Shown here piece after piece: positions 8,910 through 16,631 of a DNA stretch of 50,166 nucleotides; within the stretch, counting starts at the first letter, position 1, and each line of letters opens with the position of its first letter. A model generated the notes under the pieces. That model worked only from the letters and a program-made list of their open reading frames with translations, was not told the origin of the DNA and did not search any database. Origin of the DNA: JBPYFK01 sp051984675 (GTDB lineage Bacteria > Actinomycetota > Actinomycetes > Mycobacteriales > Pseudonocardiaceae); contig JBPYFK010000012.1 of NCBI GenBank assembly GCA_051984675.1, positions 1 through 50,166 of the forward strand, in the 5' to 3' direction. The position numbers and the translations under genes were made by a program.

Positions 8910-8955
8910 TGACCCCGTGAGCCCTTGCCCCTTGACAGGGCAGAGACCGGGGTCA
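8910..8955. promoter_or_regulatory. Inverted repeat overlapping the permease promoter
   Basis: TGACCCCG (8910-8917) and CGGGGTCA (8948-8955) are perfect complements, and a smaller TGCCC/GGGCA pair lies between them. It starts 17 bases after the hydroxylase stop and contains the TTGACA of the next promoter. It could be a terminator hairpin without a U-tract, or a second operator. Confidence 0.4.
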
Positions 8956-8961
8956 CATACT
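8932..8961 (+). promoter_or_regulatory. Sigma-70-type promoter of the permease operon
   Basis: TTGACA at 8932-8937 and CATACT at 8956-8961 are separated by 18 bases. A palindromic operator begins two bases after the -10 box. Confidence 0.6.
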
Positions 8962-8962
8962 C

Positions 8963-8980
8963 GGCCAAATCGATTTGGCC
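8963..8980. promoter_or_regulatory. Perfect 18-bp palindrome, probable LacI-family operator
   Basis: GGCCAAATCGATTTGGCC is perfectly self-complementary with a central CG, the usual geometry of LacI-family operators. It covers the expected transcription start of the permease operon, so binding would block transcription. A LacI-family gene lies at the far end of the same cluster (12546-13694). No second copy was seen in the window. Confidence 0.65.
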
Positions 8981-9145
8981 CTGAGTAGATCAGGCACGCT
9001 TACCAGCGCGTCACTGCTCGATCCCACCCGTGCCCGTGATGCCGATCCGGGGCATCGCAGCCGGGATCGCATGCTGCTCGCCCGTCCCGGCCGGCGGGCT
9101 GCCGACTCACCGCCTCAGTGCCGAGGCGTGTTCAAGGAGGCTCCC

Positions 9146-10546
9146 GTGCCCTTACCGACGGCGCCACGCCCAGTCGACCCGGAAGACCAGCCCACCCCCG
9201 CACCGACCGAGCCCCACCCCGTCGACCAGCTGCTGGCGTTCCACAAGCTGCTGGCCTTCGCCCTGCAACACGTCCTCGTGGTGGCCGCGACGCCGATCTC
9301 CAGCGTGTTCCTGGTCAGCAGGACGCTCGGGCTCAGCCCGCAGCTGACCGTCGAGCTGCTGTCCGCCACCTTCGTGCTGTCCGGGCTGGGCACACTGGTG
9401 CAGTCGTTCGGCCCCCGGAAGGTCGGGGCCCGGCTGCCGTTCGTGATGCTGCCCGGTGGTGCACCGATCCTGCTGTTCGTGTCCATCGCCAAACAGCACG
9501 GCCTGGCCACCGCGTCCGGTGCGGTGATCCTCACCGGAGTCGCGTACTTCGTCGTGCTCCCGCTGTTCACCCGCCTGCTGAGGTTCTTCCCCACCGTCGT
9601 GATCGGAACGATGATCGTGATCATCGGCGTCAACCTGGTCAAGGTCGGGTTGCAGCTGATCACCGGCCAGCCCGGCAGCCCCGGTTTCGCCAACCCACGC
9701 GACCTGCTGCTCGGCGCGGCCACCGTCGGATGCACGGTGCTGTTCTTCCGGTTCCTCGGGCGCGGACTGCGCCAACTGTCCGTCGCGTTGGGACTCGTCG
9801 CCGGCACGATCCTGGCCGCGCTGCTGGGCGCGACCCACTTCAGCGGGGTCGGCTTGGCCGGCGTGCTCCAACTGCCGACCCTGCTGCCGTTCGGACCGCC
9901 GAGGTTCGATCTCGTCGCCGCGCTGCCGCTGATGGTCTTCGCGCTCGCGTCGATGGCCGAGGCCACGGCTCAGACGTCGCTGAACGCCGAGATCGTCGGC
10001 AAGCGCATCGACACCCGCGCCTACGCCGCCCGGACGATCCGCGGGGATGCGCTGGTTTCGCTGGTCGGCGGCCTGTTCGGCAGCTCGTTGATGGTGACCA
10101 GCGGCGAGAACGTCGGCCTGGTCCGGGTGACCGGGGTCCGCAGCCGCTTCGTCACCGCCACCGCCGGTGCCGCACTCGTCCTGGTCGGGCTACTCGCCCC
10201 GGTGACCCGGATCGTCAATGGCATCCCGTCGTCGGTCGTCGGGGGCACGGCGGTTGTCGTGTACGCCGTGATCGCGGTGCTGGGCATCCAGATGCTGCGC
10301 CAGGTCGACTTCACCGACCACGCGAACGCGGTGATCTGCGGTGTCGCGCTCGCCGCCGGGTTGCTGCCGATCCTCATCCCGAACGCCATCGACGCCTTCC
10401 CCCCGTTGCTACGCACGCTGTTCAACGGCGGTATCGCGATCGGCGCGTTCGTGGCCGCCGCTTTGAACGTGCTGTTTCACCACATTCGGCCGCGCGGTAG
10501 CGAGCCCACCCCTGCCCCCTTGACCGTCGCCGCAGAGGAAAGCTGA
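9146..10546 (+). CDS. NCS2-family nucleobase:cation symporter (uracil/xanthine permease type)
   Basis: 466 residues with about 12-14 hydrophobic segments. VDQLLAFHKLLAFALQHVLVV near the N-terminus and the later MAEATAQTS and TSGENVGLVRVTGVRSR are characteristic of the UraA/PbuX family that imports uracil, xanthine or urate with a cation. The open frame extends upstream to 8975, but GTG at 9146 has AAGGAGG at 9134-9140 and fits the family length; the upstream part would overlap the operator. The leader from promoter to start is ~175 bases and contains a small hairpin (9037-9055). The deaminase gene follows after 8 bases. Confidence 0.92.
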   Translation: MPLPTAPRPVDPEDQPTPAPTEPHPVDQLLAFHKLLAFALQHVLVVAATPISSVFLVSRTLGLSPQLTVELLSATFVLSGLGTLVQSFGPRKVGARLPFVMLPGGAPILLFVSIAKQHGLATASGAVILTGVAYFVVLPLFTRLLRFFPTVVIGTMIVIIGVNLVKVGLQLITGQPGSPGFANPRDLLLGAATVGCTVLFFRFLGRGLRQLSVALGLVAGTILAALLGATHFSGVGLAGVLQLPTLLPFGPPRFDLVAALPLMVFALASMAEATAQTSLNAEIVGKRIDTRAYAARTIRGDALVSLVGGLFGSSLMVTSGENVGLVRVTGVRSRFVTATAGAALVLVGLLAPVTRIVNGIPSSVVGGTAVVVYAVIAVLGIQMLRQVDFTDHANAVICGVALAAGLLPILIPNAIDAFPPLLRTLFNGGIAIGAFVAAALNVLFHHIRPRGSEPTPAPLTVAAEES

Positions 10547-10554
10547 TCGAAGAC

Positions 10555-11967
10555 ATGCACAACCCGCACGCCGAGATGTTCGCCGCCGAGGAACTGCTCC
10601 TGCTTCCCGAGGTCGTTCTGCTCCGGGACGGCCCGGCGCATGATCACGCCGTGGTCGTCGCCGGAGCCACGTTCCAGGACGTCGGCCCCGTGGAGGAGGT
10701 GCTGCGCCGGCACCCGCACCTGGAGCCGGTGCACCTGCCCGGCAGGCTGATCATGGCCGGCTTCGTCGACGCCCACCACCACCTGACGCAGAGTTTCGGC
10801 ACGGCACTGGCCTTCGGCGAGCCGTCGGAGATCTTCCGCCGGGTGTGGGTTCCGCTGGAGACCGGTCTGGACGCCGAAGCCGCGTACGTGTCGGCGAAGC
10901 TGGCGGCACTGGAGGCGCTGCGCGGTGGCTTCACCACCGTGGCCGATGCCGGGACCCGGGCTCCGGTCGGCGTCGAGGCGGTCGCGTCCGCGACCTCCGA
11001 CGTCGGTATCCGGTGCGTCCTCGGCCTGGTGTGCACGGACCCGGCGAACGACCCGTCCGGGAACGGGAACGTGCTGCCGAAGTCAGCTGAACGCCACCTT
11101 TCCCGTTGGGAGCGGGACGAGTTGGTGCATCCCTCGCTGGCCGTGCCGATCCCGGAGGCAGCCTCCGATGAGCTGCTGCGTGCCCTGGCGCGGCTGTGCG
11201 CGGAGTCGGGGTCGCTGTTCCAGATCCACGTCAACGAGCACCTCGCCGCCGTGGAACGCTCGCTCGAACGGCGCCAGCGACGCCCGCTGGAGCACCTGCA
11301 CGCGGTCGACGCGCTCGGGCCGCGGACGCTGGCCGCGCACGCGACCCTGCTCACCCCCGGTGAGCTGCGCCTGCTGGCCGACACGGGCGCGGCGATCAGC
11401 TACAACCCGGTGGCCAGCGCGTGGAAGGGCAACGCGGTGGCACCGGCGCTGACCATGGACGCGCTCGGCGTCCGGTTCGGACTCGGCACGGACGGCACGC
11501 GCGGTGACGCGTTCCGGCTGCTCGACGCCGCCGAGTTCGCCCAGCGTCTGGCCTTCGGCCTCGCCGCCGGCGACTCCTCCTGCGGCGGGGGCTGGACCTG
11601 GCTGGAGCACGCGACCACGTTGAGCGCCGACGCGGTCGGGCTGGCACCGGTGACCGGCGAGATCGCCGCCGGCAAGGCCGCCGACTTCCTCGTCGTGGAT
11701 CTTCGCGTCCCGGAGATGCGCCCGTCCTGGGATCTGCCGTGGGAACTGGTCAGGCTCGGTAACCGGGATCAGATCGACGCCGTGTTCGTCGCCGGGCGGC
11801 TGCGGCTGTGGCAGGGTTGGCCACCGGACTGGGACGGCCCCGCACTGGTGGCGCACGCGGCGGAACTCGGCCGCCAGGTCGTCGAGCGGTCGCCGATCTA
11901 CCGGGTGCACCCGACCTCGACGCAGCACCGGGCAGCCACCCGTTCTGGTGAGGGGGTTCGCGCGTGA
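10555..11967 (+). CDS. Amidohydrolase of the ATZ/TRZ/8-oxoguanine-deaminase type
   Basis: 470 residues with the full metal-site set of the superfamily: GFVDAHHHL (HxH, near residue 76), FQIHVNEH (His and Glu), LAAHATLL (His) and LGTDG (Asp). The pattern is that of zinc/iron aminohydrolases such as 8-oxoguanine deaminase, cytosine deaminase and atrazine chlorohydrolase. With a nucleobase permease upstream and a molybdenum hydroxylase before that, the likely substrate is an amino- or oxo-substituted purine or pyrimidine; sequence alone cannot choose. It overlaps the next gene by four bases (GTGA), so the two are translationally coupled. Confidence 0.88.
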   Translation: MHNPHAEMFAAEELLLLPEVVLLRDGPAHDHAVVVAGATFQDVGPVEEVLRRHPHLEPVHLPGRLIMAGFVDAHHHLTQSFGTALAFGEPSEIFRRVWVPLETGLDAEAAYVSAKLAALEALRGGFTTVADAGTRAPVGVEAVASATSDVGIRCVLGLVCTDPANDPSGNGNVLPKSAERHLSRWERDELVHPSLAVPIPEAASDELLRALARLCAESGSLFQIHVNEHLAAVERSLERRQRRPLEHLHAVDALGPRTLAAHATLLTPGELRLLADTGAAISYNPVASAWKGNAVAPALTMDALGVRFGLGTDGTRGDAFRLLDAAEFAQRLAFGLAAGDSSCGGGWTWLEHATTLSADAVGLAPVTGEIAAGKAADFLVVDLRVPEMRPSWDLPWELVRLGNRDQIDAVFVAGRLRLWQGWPPDWDGPALVAHAAELGRQVVERSPIYRVHPTSTQHRAATRSGEGVRA

Positions 11968-12671
11968 GCCTCACGGTGCTGCTGCTGACCGCCCTCGCGG
12001 TGGCGATCGCCGCGTTCGTGCAAGGCTCGACCGGCGTCGGCTTCGCGCTCATCGTCGCGCCCGTCGTCGGGATCGCGCAGCCCAGCCTGCTGCCGGTTGT
12101 CCTGTTGGTGCTGATGATCCCACTGAACCTCTACATCGCCTGGCGGGAACGGGGCGCGCTGGACCGAACCGGCGCGAGCTGGATCACGGTGGGCCGGTTC
12201 CTCGGTACTTTCGGCGGGTTGTGGGTGCTCGTCGCGATCCCGACGAGTTCGCTGAACCTGCTCATCGGAGCTTCGACGGTGCTGGCCGCCGTCATCACGC
12301 TGCTCGCCCCGTCGTTCGCGCCGGGCCGCCCGGCGTTCTTGACCGCCGGCCTGGTCACCGGGGTCACCGAGACCGCCACCGGCGTCGGCGGGCCACCGCT
12401 GGCGCTGGTGTACCAGCACAAACCGGCTCCGGTGCTGCGATCGTCCGTGGCGGTGTGCTTCATCGTCGGTGAAGCGATCTCGCTGGTCGTGCTGACGGTC
12501 TCAGACAAGGTCCATGCCAGCCAGCTCTGGGACGCGCTGCTGTTGCTACCCGCGCTCGGCATCGGTGCGCTGGTCAGCCGCTACATCCACCACCGGCTCA
12601 ACGGCAGGCTGATGCGGGCGCTGGTGCTCGCGTTCGCCCTCGTCTCCGGGGTGGTCCTGCTGTTCCAGTGA
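11964..12671 (+). CDS. TauE/SafE-family membrane transporter
   Basis: 235 residues and about seven to eight hydrophobic segments, with the family opening QGSTGVGFALIVAP and the repeat-half motif TGVTETATGVGGPPLAL. Members export sulfite, sulfoacetate or other organic anions, and many are uncharacterised. The GTG start overlaps the deaminase stop, so it belongs to the operon and may export a pathway product. Its 3' end overlaps the convergent LacI gene by 126 bases. Confidence 0.87.
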   Translation: MSLTVLLLTALAVAIAAFVQGSTGVGFALIVAPVVGIAQPSLLPVVLLVLMIPLNLYIAWRERGALDRTGASWITVGRFLGTFGGLWVLVAIPTSSLNLLIGASTVLAAVITLLAPSFAPGRPAFLTAGLVTGVTETATGVGGPPLALVYQHKPAPVLRSSVAVCFIVGEAISLVVLTVSDKVHASQLWDALLLLPALGIGALVSRYIHHRLNGRLMRALVLAFALVSGVVLLFQ

Positions 12672-13694
12672 TCCGCTGCGGTCCGAAGACCGGCGGGGCA
12701 CCAGCACCGGTTCCGGTTGCGCGACGACGTCCTGCGTGGCGTCGCCGCGCAGCCGGCGGAGCAGGAGGTCGACCGCCGCGCTGGCCGCCCGGCCCAGGTG
12801 CAGGTCGACGGCGGTCAGCGGTGGGCGGCAGGTGCGTGCACGGACCCCGTCGTAGCGGGTGGCCACCATGACGTCCTCCGGGACCCGGCGGCCGAGGTCG
12901 TGCAGCGCGCGGACCACGCCTACCGCGAAAGCGTCCACAGTGGCGCAGATCGCGTCGACTTCCGGGTGCTGCTTGATCAGCTCGACACCGCGCGCGTATC
13001 CCGCTTCCTCGCCACCGGATTCATCAGCGCCGACCACCAGCTCGGGGAGACCCCGTTCCCCGGCGAACCGGCGATAGACCGCCCTGACGTCCACATAGGA
13101 CTGTCGGGCGTTGTGCGCGATGAGCAGGGCGATGTGGCGGGCACCCTGGCCGTACAGATGCTCCAGCAGCAGCTCCCCGGCCCGCCCGGTGCGGAGGTCC
13201 ACGTGCGGGACGTCGCTGCCCACCTGCTTGCCCAGACTCACGATCGGCAGGCCCCGGGCCGTCATCCGCTCCGCCGCCCAGTCCCCCTCCGCCGGCTCCA
13301 CCACGATCGCGCCGTCGATGTCCAGCGACTCCAGCGGCGGGCTGGCCTCCACCGGCGGTGCCAGCACCAGCGCGAAACCGTGCATCAGTGCGGACTCCGC
13401 CGCCGCGGCGGCGACCTCCATGAAGAACCCGAGCCGCGACGGGCCACCGGCCACCGCCAACGGCATCGACGAGACCAGGCCGATCGTGCGCGCCTCACCC
13501 CGGCGCAACCGCTGCGCCCGCAGGCTCGGCCGGTATCCGAGGTCGGCGGCAACCCCCCGCACCCGCTCCCGCGTGCGCGGATCGACCTTGCCGAGTCCGT
13601 TGAGGGCGTGCGACACCGTCGTGCGGGACACGCCCGCGGCCCGCGCCACATCGGCGATCGTTGGGCGCCGTGCACCTGGTCCTGGCACCGCCAC
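12546..13694 (-). CDS. LacI-family transcriptional regulator with an unusual C-terminal extension
   Basis: 382 residues from a GTG at 13694 preceded by AGGAA. The N-terminal HTH reads PTIADVARAAGVSRTTVSHALNGLGKVDPRTR, followed by the hinge LGYRPSLRAQRLRRG and a periplasmic-binding-protein-like sensor domain ending around LVPRRSS. Most LacI proteins stop there; this frame runs on ~45 polar residues antisense to the end of the TauE gene because no stop occurs earlier. The upstream frame reaches 13817, but that region is poor protein sequence. It probably represses the permease operon through the palindrome at 8963-8980. Confidence 0.85.
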   Translation of the reverse strand: MAVPGPGARRPTIADVARAAGVSRTTVSHALNGLGKVDPRTRERVRGVAADLGYRPSLRAQRLRRGEARTIGLVSSMPLAVAGGPSRLGFFMEVAAAAAESALMHGFALVLAPPVEASPPLESLDIDGAIVVEPAEGDWAAERMTARGLPIVSLGKQVGSDVPHVDLRTGRAGELLLEHLYGQGARHIALLIAHNARQSYVDVRAVYRRFAGERGLPELVVGADESGGEEAGYARGVELIKQHPEVDAICATVDAFAVGVVRALHDLGRRVPEDVMVATRYDGVRARTCRPPLTAVDLHLGRAASAAVDLLLRRLRGDATQDVVAQPEPVLVPRRSSDRSGSLEQQDHPGDEGEREHQRPHQPAVEPVVDVAADQRTDAERG

Positions 13695-13797
13695 CGGTTC
13701 CTCACCCTTCGCCTGAGGTTCCACCAGGTTAACGCGGTCGCCGGTGCCGCCAGGACGCCCGCCGTGCCGGAAGCCCTCCCCTGCGACACTGGAAGCC

Positions 13798-14409
13798 GTG
13801 ACCGACCGAACCACCAACAGCAGGGCACGCCGGGGGCGTCCGGGGTACGACCTCGACTCCCTGCTGCGCGTCGCCGTCGAGGTGTTCCACGAACGCGGCT
13901 ACGACGGCACGAGCATGGAGGACCTGGCCAAGCGGTTGGGCATCACCAAGTCGGCGATCTACTACCACGTGCCCAGCAAAGAGGAGTTGCTGAGGCTGAG
14001 CGTCAACCGCGCGCTGGACGCCCTGTTCGCGGTGACCGAGGAGCCGGCCGCAGTCGCGGGACCGGCCATTGACCGGCTGGAACACGTGGTGCGGCGCAGC
14101 GTGCAGGTGCTCGTGGCCGAACTGCCGTTCGTGACCCTGCTGTTGCGCGTGCGGGGCAACACGAAGGTCGAGCGGCAGGCACTGGCCCGGCGCCGCGAAC
14201 TCGACCATCTGATCAGCGATCTGGTCGCGCAGGCCGAGCAGGAGGGCAGCATCCGGCCGGACGTCAACCCGGCCGTCACCAGCCGCCTGCTGTTCGGCAT
14301 GGTGAACTCGCTGATCGAGTGGTACCGGCCGCGCAAGGGGCTCTCCGACGTCGAACTCGCCGACGCCGTCACCAAGATCGCTTTCGACGGCCTGCGCACT
14401 CCCCAGTGA
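13798..14409 (+). CDS. TetR/AcrR-family transcriptional regulator
   Basis: 203 residues from a GTG at 13798. The HTH is RVAVEVFHERGYDGTSMEDLAKRLGITKSAIYYHVPSKEELL, very typical of TetR, followed by an all-helical ligand domain. It is divergent from the LacI gene across ~100 bases that may hold promoters for both; no strong palindrome was found there. Its target is unknown, with candidates being itself, the heterocycle cluster or the convergent permease. Confidence 0.88.
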   Translation: MTDRTTNSRARRGRPGYDLDSLLRVAVEVFHERGYDGTSMEDLAKRLGITKSAIYYHVPSKEELLRLSVNRALDALFAVTEEPAAVAGPAIDRLEHVVRRSVQVLVAELPFVTLLLRVRGNTKVERQALARRRELDHLISDLVAQAEQEGSIRPDVNPAVTSRLLFGMVNSLIEWYRPRKGLSDVELADAVTKIAFDGLRTPQ

Positions 14410-14418
14410 GCCGGCGAC

Positions 14419-16374
14419 TCACCCGGACCTGCTGCCGCTGACCGCGCGGCTCGGCGCTCCCGGCTCCCACTCCCGGCTGGACGTGAGCTGCCAGGGCACG
14501 CTGGTGACCATGACGCCGGGCTGGAACAGCAGCCGTGCCTTCAACCGCAGCGCGCTCTGGTTGTGCAGGACCTGCTCCCACCAGCGCCCCAACACGTACT
14601 CGGGGATGAACACCGTGATCACGTCTCGCGGGTTCTTCTCGCGCCACCGGCGGATGTAATCCAATACCGGACGGGTGATCTCCCGGTAGGGGGACTCGGC
14701 CACGGTGAGCGACACCGGAAGCTCGCGGGCCTCCCAGTCGGCCAGCAGCTCGCGGGTGTCCTCCTCATCCACCATGGCGGTCAGGGCGACGAGCTTGTCC
14801 GGGCGGGTCGCCCGCGCGTACGACACCGCGAGCAGCGTCGGGCGCAGTGTGTTGGCGACCAGCACGATGGCGATGTTGCGTGCCGGCAGCGGCATCCCGC
14901 CCTCGTCGGGCGCCACGGTGAGTTCCTCGCGGACCTGCGCGTAGTGGTGGCGGATCGCCCGCATGAGCAGCCACAGCGACGGGATCGCCAGGCACACCAG
15001 CCAGGCACCCGAAGCGAACTTGGTGATCAGGACGACGATCAGCACCACGCCGGTGAACACCGCACCCACCCCGTTGATGGCCTGGCTCAACCGCAACCGT
15101 CGCCGGAGCCGCGGGTCGGTTTCGGCGGCGATGCGGCGCTGCCAGTGGCGGACCATGCCGGCCTGGCTGAGGGTGAACGCCAGGAACACGCCGAGGATGT
15201 AGAGCTGGATCAGCGCGGTGGTGGAGGCGTTGAACAACCAGAGCAGACCGCCCGAACACACGGTCAGCAGCAAGATGCCGTTGGAATACACCAGCTTGTC
15301 CCCGCGCGTGTGCAGCTGGCGGGGCAGGAAGCGGTCCTGTGCCAGCAGCGAGCTGAGCATCGGGAAGCCGTTGAACGCCGTGTTGGCCGCCAGCAGCAGC
15401 ACCAGGGCGGTGAAGGCGGTGACGAAGTAGAAGCCCACGGAGTTCGGGCCACCGAAGACCGCCGAGGCGATCTGCGCGATGACCGTGCGCGGGTGGGCGT
15501 CGGGCGGCAGGCCCAGATCGGTCGGGTTCTCCGCGACCCGCACATCGCTGATCAGGGCCAGCAGGGTGACCCCGGCGAACATGGTGATCGCCAGCACCCC
15601 GAGCATGGTCAGCGTGGTGGCCGCGTTCTTGCCCTTGGGCGGGCGAAACGCCGGCACACCGTTGCTGATCGCCTCCACGCCGGTCAGCGCCGTGCTGCCG
15701 GACGAGAACGCGCGCAACACCAGGAAGACCAGCGCGAATCCGCTGTACTGCGCCTCGGGGTGGATCTGCAGGCCCGCGCTTTCCGCGACCGGGGTCGCGC
15801 CGAACAGGGTCCGCAGCAGCCCCCAGCCGATCATGATCAGTACGCCACCGCAGAAGCAGTAGGTGGGGATGGCGAACGCCCGGCCCGACTCCCGAATCCC
15901 GCGCAGATTCATGATCGCCAGGACGGCGACCACCACCAGGCACACGCCGACCTCGTGCGAGCCCAACTCGGGAAAGGCCGAGATGATGTTGTCCGCCCCG
16001 GAGGAGACCGACACGGCCACCGTCAGCACGTAGTCGACGAGCAGCGCACTGGCTGCCACCAGGCCCACGCCCCTGCCCAGGTTCTGGCTGGCCACCTGGT
16101 AGGCACCGCCACCACGGGTGTACTCGCGAGCGGTCTGCCGATACGAGATGACCACGATGGCCAGCAGCAGCACGACCCCTAGTGCCACCGGCAGCGACAG
16201 ACCGTAGAGCGCGACCCCTCCGAGGCTGAGCACCAGCAGGATTTCCTCGGTGGCGTACGCGACCGAAGACAGCGGATCACTGGCGAACACCGGCAGCGCG
16301 ATCCGCTTCCGCAGCAACTCCTCGCCCGCCTGTTCCGAGCGGATCGCCCGGCCGATCAGCAGCCGCTTCACCAC
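14419..16374 (-). CDS. APC-superfamily permease, KimA/YdaO-like (possible K+ importer)
   Basis: About 651 residues with ~12 membrane segments. The N-terminus IGRAIRSEQAGEELLRKRIA followed by LPVFASDPLSSVAYATEEIL is the signature of the actinobacterial APC permeases related to Bacillus KimA, a c-di-AMP-controlled potassium importer. GGGAYQVASQNLG marks the first transmembrane bundle, and a ~190-residue soluble tail follows the membrane part. Potassium transport is inferred from the family, which also holds uncharacterised amino-acid-permease-like members. The start is uncertain: the frame extends to a TTG at 16476, GTG at 16374 or 16371 fits family alignments better, and no convincing ribosome-binding site is seen. 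Confidence 0.85.
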   Translation of the reverse strand: MVKRLLIGRAIRSEQAGEELLRKRIALPVFASDPLSSVAYATEEILLVLSLGGVALYGLSLPVALGVVLLLAIVVISYRQTAREYTRGGGAYQVASQNLGRGVGLVAASALLVDYVLTVAVSVSSGADNIISAFPELGSHEVGVCLVVVAVLAIMNLRGIRESGRAFAIPTYCFCGGVLIMIGWGLLRTLFGATPVAESAGLQIHPEAQYSGFALVFLVLRAFSSGSTALTGVEAISNGVPAFRPPKGKNAATTLTMLGVLAITMFAGVTLLALISDVRVAENPTDLGLPPDAHPRTVIAQIASAVFGGPNSVGFYFVTAFTALVLLLAANTAFNGFPMLSSLLAQDRFLPRQLHTRGDKLVYSNGILLLTVCSGGLLWLFNASTTALIQLYILGVFLAFTLSQAGMVRHWQRRIAAETDPRLRRRLRLSQAINGVGAVFTGVVLIVVLITKFASGAWLVCLAIPSLWLLMRAIRHHYAQVREELTVAPDEGGMPLPARNIAIVLVANTLRPTLLAVSYARATRPDKLVALTAMVDEEDTRELLADWEARELPVSLTVAESPYREITRPVLDYIRRWREKNPRDVITVFIPEYVLGRWWEQVLHNQSALRLKARLLFQPGVMVTSVPWQLTSSREWEPGAPSRAVSGSRSG

Positions 16375-16567
16375 ATCAACGCCGAACGTCACGCGGGAGA
16401 TGCTAAGCACAGGGCGGCCCGACACCGAGGTTGCCGTCCCACAAGAGTTACCCACATCGCTGTCCCGCTCGTACAACGCGCGACCACATCACCCTGACCA
16501 GGGCAAATCACTTGGCCGGGTGACGGCGGCCCGGACTGCCCCGAACAGGCCACCGCGGAATGAGATC

Positions 16568-16608
16568 GCGGTCACCGTCCGCACCCCCAGGACGCGGACG
16601 GTGATCGC
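16568..16608 (-). terminator. Hairpin after the carotenoid oxygenase gene
   Basis: GCGGTCACCGTCCGC (16568-16582) and GCGGACGGTGATCGC (16594-16608) pair at 14 of 15 positions around an 11-base loop, 23 bases past the oxygenase stop. There is no T-tract, as is usual for actinobacterial terminators. Confidence 0.6.
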
Positions 16609-16631
16609 GCACATGTTCGTTCGACCGGCGG

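Noticed and set aside
8981..9145. Known purine riboswitch class in the permease leader
   Set aside because: Only short hairpins are visible; the conserved junction sequences of known purine-binding classes were not recognised.
12717..14072. 451-residue + strand frame over the LacI gene
   Set aside because: Opposite to a LacI protein with a textbook HTH; low-complexity Arg/Pro/Gln-rich translation.
14563..16182. 539-residue + strand frame over the APC permease
   Set aside because: Gln/His/Arg-rich antisense of membrane segments, a common artefact.
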